Shown here: piece by piece, positions 59,270 through 64,000 of the stretch
Position numbering within the stretch: position 1 is the first letter of the stretch
How the letters are laid out: every line of letters begins with the position of its first letter
Assembly (NCBI GenBank): GCA_947568835.1
Contig: OX387612.1
Location: 4,464,001-4,528,000, forward strand
Reading direction: 5' to 3'
DNA from: Protonemura montana
Lineage: Eukaryota; Arthropoda; Insecta; Plecoptera; Nemouridae
Length of the DNA: 64,000 nucleotides
Notes under the pieces: generated by a model
Database searches by the model: none
What the model saw: only the letters and a program-made list of their open reading frames with translations
What the model was told of the DNA's origin: nothing
Position numbers and translations under genes: made by a program

Positions 59270-61760
59270 GCTCTATCCAGGTTATTTGAGATCAGCTGGA
59301 TGGATCCTATGCTGTATCCAGGTTATTTGAGATCAGCTGGCTGGATCCTATGCTCTATCCAGGTTATTTGAGATCAGCTGGCTGAATCCTATGCTCTATC
59401 CAGGTTATTTGAGATCAGCTGGCTGGATCCTATGCTTTATCCAGGTTGTTTGAGATCAGCTGGCTGGATCCTATGCTCTATCCAGGTTATTTGAGATCAG
59501 CTCGCTGGATCCTATGCTCTATCCAGGTTATTTGAGATCAGCTGGCTAGATCCTATGCTGTATCCAGGTTATTTGAGATCAGCTGGCTGGATCCTATGCT
59601 CTATCCATGTTATTTGAGATCAGCTGGCTGGATCCTATGCTCTATCCATGTTATTTGAGATCAGCTGGCTGGATCCTATGCTCTATCCAGGTTATTTGAG
59701 ATCAGCTGGCTGGATCCTATGCTCTATCCAGATTATCTGAGATCAGCTGGCTGGATCCTATGCTCTATCCAGGTTATTTGAGATCAGCTGGCTGAATCCT
59801 ATGCTCTATCCAGGTTATTTGAGATCAGCTGGCTGGATCCTATGCTCTATCCAGGTTATTTGAGATCAGCTGGCTGGATCCTATGCTCTATCCAGGTTAT
59901 TTGAGATCAGCTGGCTAGATCCTATGCTGTATCCAGGTTATTTGAGATCAGCTGGCTGGATCCTATGCTCTATCCATGTTATTTGAGATCAGCTGGCTGG
60001 ATCCTATGCTCTATCCATGTTATTTGAGATCAGCTGGCTGGATCCTATGCTCTATCCAGGTTATTTGAGATCAGCTGGCTGGATCCTATGCTCTATCCAG
60101 ATTATCTGAGATCAGCTGGCTGGATCCTATGCTCTATCCAGGTTATTTGAGATCAGCTGGCTGAATCCTATGCTCTATCCAGGTTATTTGAGATCAGCTG
60201 GCTAGATCATATGCTCTATCCAGGTTATTTGAGATCAGCTGGCTGGATCCTATGCTTTATCCAGGTTGTTTGAGATCAGCTGGCTGGATCCTATGCTCTA
60301 TCCAGGTTATTTGAGATCAGCTCGCTGGATCCTATGCTCTATCCAGGTTATTTGAGATCAGCTGGCTAGATCCTATGCTGTATCCAGGTTATTTGAGATC
60401 AGCTGGCTGGATCCTATGCTCTATCCATGTTATTTGAGATCAGCTGGCTGGATCCTATGCTCTATCCATGTTATTTGAGATCAGCTGGCTGGATCCTATG
60501 CTGTATCCAGGTTATTTGAGATCAGCTGGCTGGATCCTATGCTCTATCCAGATTATCTGAGATCAGCTGGCTGGATCCTATGCTCTATCCAGGTTATTTG
60601 AGATCAGCTGGCTGAATCCTATGCTCTATCCAGGTTATTTGAGATCAGCTGGCTGGATCCTATGCTCTATCCAGGTTATTTGAGATCAGCTGGCTGGATC
60701 CTATGCTCTATCCAGGTTATTTGAGATCAGCTTGCTAGATCATATGCTCTATCCAGGTTATTTGAGATCAGCTGGCTGAATCCTATGCTCTATCCAGGTT
60801 ATTTGAGATCAGCTGGCTGGATCCTATGCTTTATCCAGGTTGTTTGAGATCAGCTGGCTGGATCCTATGCTCTATCCAGGTTATTTGAGATCAGCTCGCT
60901 GGATCCTATGCTCTATCCAGGTTATTTGAGATCAGCTCGCTGGATCCTATGCTCTATCCAGGTTATTTGAGATCAGCTGGCTAGATCCTATGCTGTATCC
61001 AGATTATCTGAGATCAGCTGGCTGGATCCTATGCTCTATCCAGGTTATTTGAGATCAGCTGGCTGAATCCTATGCTCTATCCAGGTTATTTGAGATCAGC
61101 TGGCTAGATCATATGCTCTATCCAGGTTATTTGAGATCAGCTGGCTGGATCCTATGCTTTATCCAGGTTGTTTGAGATCAGCTGGCTGGATCCTATGCTC
61201 TATCCAGGTTATTTGAGATCAGCTCGCTGGATCCTATGCTCTATCCAGGTTATTTGAGATCAGCTGGCTAGATCCTATGCTGTATCCAGGTTATTTGAGA
61301 TCAGCTGGCTGGATCCTATGCTCTATCCATGTTATTTGAGATCAGCTGGCTGGATCCTATGCTCTATCCATGTTATTTGAGATCAGCTGGCTGGATCCTA
61401 TGCTCTATCCAGGTTATTTGAGATCAGCTGGCTGGATCCTATGCTCTATCCAGATTATCTGAGATCAGCTGGCTGGATCCTATGCTCTATCCAGGTTATT
61501 TGAGATCAGCTGGCTGAATCCTATGCTCTATCCAGGTTATTTGAGATCAGCTGGCTGGATCCTATGCTCTATCCAGGTTATTTGAGATCAGCTGGCTGGA
61601 TCCTATGCTCTATCCAGGTTATTTGAGATCAGCTTGCTAGATCATATGCTCTATCCAGGTTATTTGAGATCAGCTGGCTGGATCCTATGCTCTATCCAGG
61701 TTATTTGAGATCAGCAGGCTGGATCCTATGCTTTATCCAGGTTATTTGAGATCAGCTGTT
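59270..61760 (-). repeat. 41-bp satellite array with higher-order structure
   Basis: About 61 units without length change. Variant units recur at exact multiples of 41 bp. For example, GATTATCTGAGATC occurs at 59731, 60100, 60551, 61002 and 61453 (steps of 369, 451, 451 and 451, i.e. 9 and 11 units). This is higher-order repeat organisation. Confidence 0.97.
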
Positions 61761-61957
61761 TTATTTAGAAAATCTTCATCAAAAATGTAGGTGTTATCAC
61801 GGTATTTGTAACAACAACGCACTGCATGACCAATATATCTGGGACACAAGATGGCATCGGAAGTTTTCAGAGCAAAACCGGAAGAGAGACGCACAATTTG
61901 TGTGCTGTCAGTTGGCAAGATTTGAATAATTTGTTTAGCCAGTGTTCTGAATCGCAA
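61742..61957 (-). other. unassigned open frame beside the 41-bp array
   Basis: A 71-codon minus-strand frame that runs into the edge of the large 41-bp array. It contains three Cys and a charged C-terminal half (CPRYIGHAVRCCYKYRDNTY). No family is recognised and the flanks of the other 41-bp arrays are not similar on this side. It may be a gene fragment or part of the element carrying the array. Confidence 0.15.
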
Positions 61958-62116
61958 CTTGGTTAATCACACAATAACAATCACACATACCTTGCCTATT
62001 AAAACTAGCCAGGTAAGTTAGCAAGGAATTTACATATGGATATCGAGTTCACGTGTGCATCTCTGTGATTAAATAAATATCTTTATGCTAGATTCATCCT
62101 AAACCAAAACCTGAAC

Positions 62117-62490
62117 GGATTGGCGTGTTGGAAACACCGTTTCTCGTGAGATCACCGAAGTTAAGCAACACTGCGCTGAGTCAGGTATTGGATGGGTGAC
62201 CATCGTAATCATGACCAGCTCATGAATGGTCTTGAATTTCACTCGCCTTGCTTATCAAGTTCTCGACAGCATGGATTTGTGGAGGAATCCTGTTGTTCGC
62301 TTCATACCGTCCTTCGGAAGGGACGTTAAACCGGTGGTCCCTTGGTGCTTTTTGACTTAATTAGGTGCCGGTACCAGGTTTTCTCTCTTCTCGCCTAGGC
62401 TAGGTTCAACAACACCCACTCATTCACCGACGCCATTAGGCCAGAGTCACAGTGCCGGTTATCAAGACAGTGCGTCGTTAAACTCAATAA
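62117..62490 (+). mobile_element. 5S-headed SINE, single module
   Basis: Complete 5S-like head (GGCGTGTTGGAAACACC, GAGATCACCGAAGTTAAGC), a truncated single module, body with CCTTCGGAAGGGACGTTAAA, 3' end CAGTGCGTCGTTAAAC followed by TCAATAATCAG. Confidence 0.92.
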
Positions 62491-62491
62491 T

Positions 62492-63205
62492 CAGTCTGTA
62501 GCTTCTATTCTCAAAAACTGGATCCCCTCTTCAAATATACAATGAAATTGAATCATCAATTTCAGCACACTTAAACACCAGCATAAAATTACATCTCACC
62601 AACCACTATAACACATAATAACGAACATCTCATTTGATCCCTTTCAAAAATTATAGGACATTGTCAGTCTATCTCGCTCGCATCACCTGTCTCTACCCAC
62701 CGGATGTGCAAGGAACAAGAGAGAGGGTTAGATTGACCGGATGTTGATGGGCTACTACCTTGGATAAGGACATGAGTCCGCCTAGTCCATGATCTAACCA
62801 GGCAGCGTAACAAAGGGTAAGGTATCTAAGGTATAGAACTTGCATGCAATGAAAATAACGAACACTTTATGTTGTAACGGCCAAAGTTTCAGATATGTAA
62901 ACTGAATTTTGACGGTTGCTTGATGGTAAGTGTTTGGTGGCAAGGGACGATCATTGCAATTAAGTTTAAAAAGCGGATTTTTGGTTTACAAAATGCATAC
63001 CATTAAATTTATAATGTCTTCGTTTTGTTTGTTTGTTTTTTCTTTGGTGATTTCAATGCACGGGTTTACTGTTGTTTAAACTGGATTTAATTGCTACGCC
63101 GAGGATACGATTGTGATAATTTATCAACTGCCGGAAAGAGGTGTTTTTACAACATCTAATTTGTCGATGAGTGAAATGTTTTGAGTTATTTAATTAATTG
63201 GTTTG
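62492..63205. other. unique DNA
   Basis: No gene supported. Confidence 0.4.
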
Positions 63206-63211
63206 TTAGGT

Positions 63212-63300
63212 TAAATGGTGCACTGTTTTGACAGCGGGCCCCGCGGCACGTTCGTTGAACGGCGTCGGTGAGCCTAGCCGAGCCTAGAAGAGATAACAAT
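63212..63300 (-). mobile_element. SINE 3' fragment
   Basis: TGGTGCACTGTTTTGACAGC, GGCGTCGGTGAGCC: the tail of the SINE only. Confidence 0.75.
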
Positions 63301-63302
63301 CG

Positions 63303-63575
63303 GTATTGGCAACTTTAGGTGCCACTCAATGGCGCTTGCGGTCTTATCTTTAAATAAAAACAATTAAAAAGCTAAGATTTAAATGGAATATCGCGATACA
63401 TGTCTATAAATCGTTGAGGTTAGCATTAATAACAATTAATTACGTGTAAACCAGACGCAAATGCGAAACGACATAAAATTACTGAAAATCCAAAACGATG
63501 GTGACTCCATTTGGTAAAAATCTCAAATTTTTCTTGCGGTAAAGTAGTCATTTGGCGCTAAAATAGTACGGTAAT
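63303..63575 (+). mobile_element. MITE family E, copy 5
   Basis: GGCAACTTTAGGTGCCACTC, ATCGTTGAGGTTAGCATTAA, GTAAACCAGACGCAAATGCG, GATGGTGACTCCATTTGG. The ends are decayed. Confidence 0.75.
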
Positions 63576-64000
63576 ATCTTATTGTAATAAGGAAGAAGAA
63601 TCGGTAACTTTTACACTTATAGTGATGCTTATCCTGAATAAACTATGTTATCTAAAAACAAAATCAAAACCCAAATAAGCTAATTAAAAGTAGCTGTGAT
63701 TACCAAACGAATCTGTGTGCACAGATCGACAATGTTAATTGTTAGATATATGCAAATACCGTTCGTCAAGGCACATGCTGCCAGAATGACCCACTAACGA
63801 AAATTGCGTCACGTACAACGGTGCAAAAATCTTGCATTGTAAAACGTGAATTGGTCACACCTATACTACGCCTGGATGCTGCGTTTGTTTTGCTTTTTCT
63901 TTCGATTCGTGTACAACGTTCTCGTACAGGAAGGGCATTTACCACGTAATCACGTGTGTACTTACTGTGCCCAAATGTTGCACGGGATATCAGCCATTTT
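63576..64000. other. unique DNA to window end
   Basis: No gene seen. Confidence 0.4.

Overview
The window is eukaryotic, very probably from an invertebrate animal. It has long introns, GT/AG splice junctions, 5S-rRNA- and tRNA-derived repeats, MITE-like hairpins and no operon-like gene packing. SINE bodies with a conserved core (CCTTCGGAAGGGACGTTAAG, similar to the metazoan Meta-type SINE domain) and tandem repeats carried inside mobile elements suggest a mollusc or another lophotrochozoan. That placement is inference only.

One gene can be recognised with high confidence. It lies on the minus strand and consists of three phase-compatible exons (35679-35537, 25490-25363, 22657-22574). They encode the N-terminus and the start of the first cyclic-nucleotide-binding-like domain of a PDZ-GEF/RAPGEF2-6 family Rap guanine nucleotide exchange factor. 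The first intron is 10 kb. The remaining exons are not visible and probably lie beyond position 1. On the plus strand there is an orphan secreted-peptide-like ORF (6668-7084) and two candidate exons with plausible splice sites (17467-17575, 28361-28485). A candidate membrane-anchored terminal exon lies on the minus strand (28175-27972). Everything else long enough to look coding is tandem repeat read through in several frames.

Most of the annotatable DNA is repeats. At least thirteen tandem-repeat families are present, with periods of 26, 41, 43, 44, 53, 54, 68, 70, 73, 91, 114, 118 and 128 bp. Many occur at two to ten loci and in both orientations. Several belong to larger mobile units. The 91-bp repeat is an amplified piece of a 5S-rRNA-headed SINE. 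The 128-bp repeat forms the arms of a foldback DNA transposon (7254-9908) that inserted into such a SINE with a CCGG target duplication. The 53-bp repeat is the terminal repeat of a dispersed MITE. The 41-bp and 118-bp arrays have conserved flanks. The 70-bp repeat is a degenerate tRNA-Ala-like unit.

Layout: 1-14.2 kb is a dense mosaic of arrays and elements around the secreted-peptide ORF. 14.2-20 kb is mostly unique DNA with MITE hairpins. 20-26.4 kb holds a 68-bp array, SINEs and GEF exons 3 and 2. 26.4-35.7 kb is the big GEF intron, with arrays of 118, 41, 53, 114 and 26 bp, ending at GEF exon 1. 35.7-64 kb is upstream or intergenic DNA with further arrays, ending in a 2.5-kb 41-bp higher-order array (59.27-61.76 kb).
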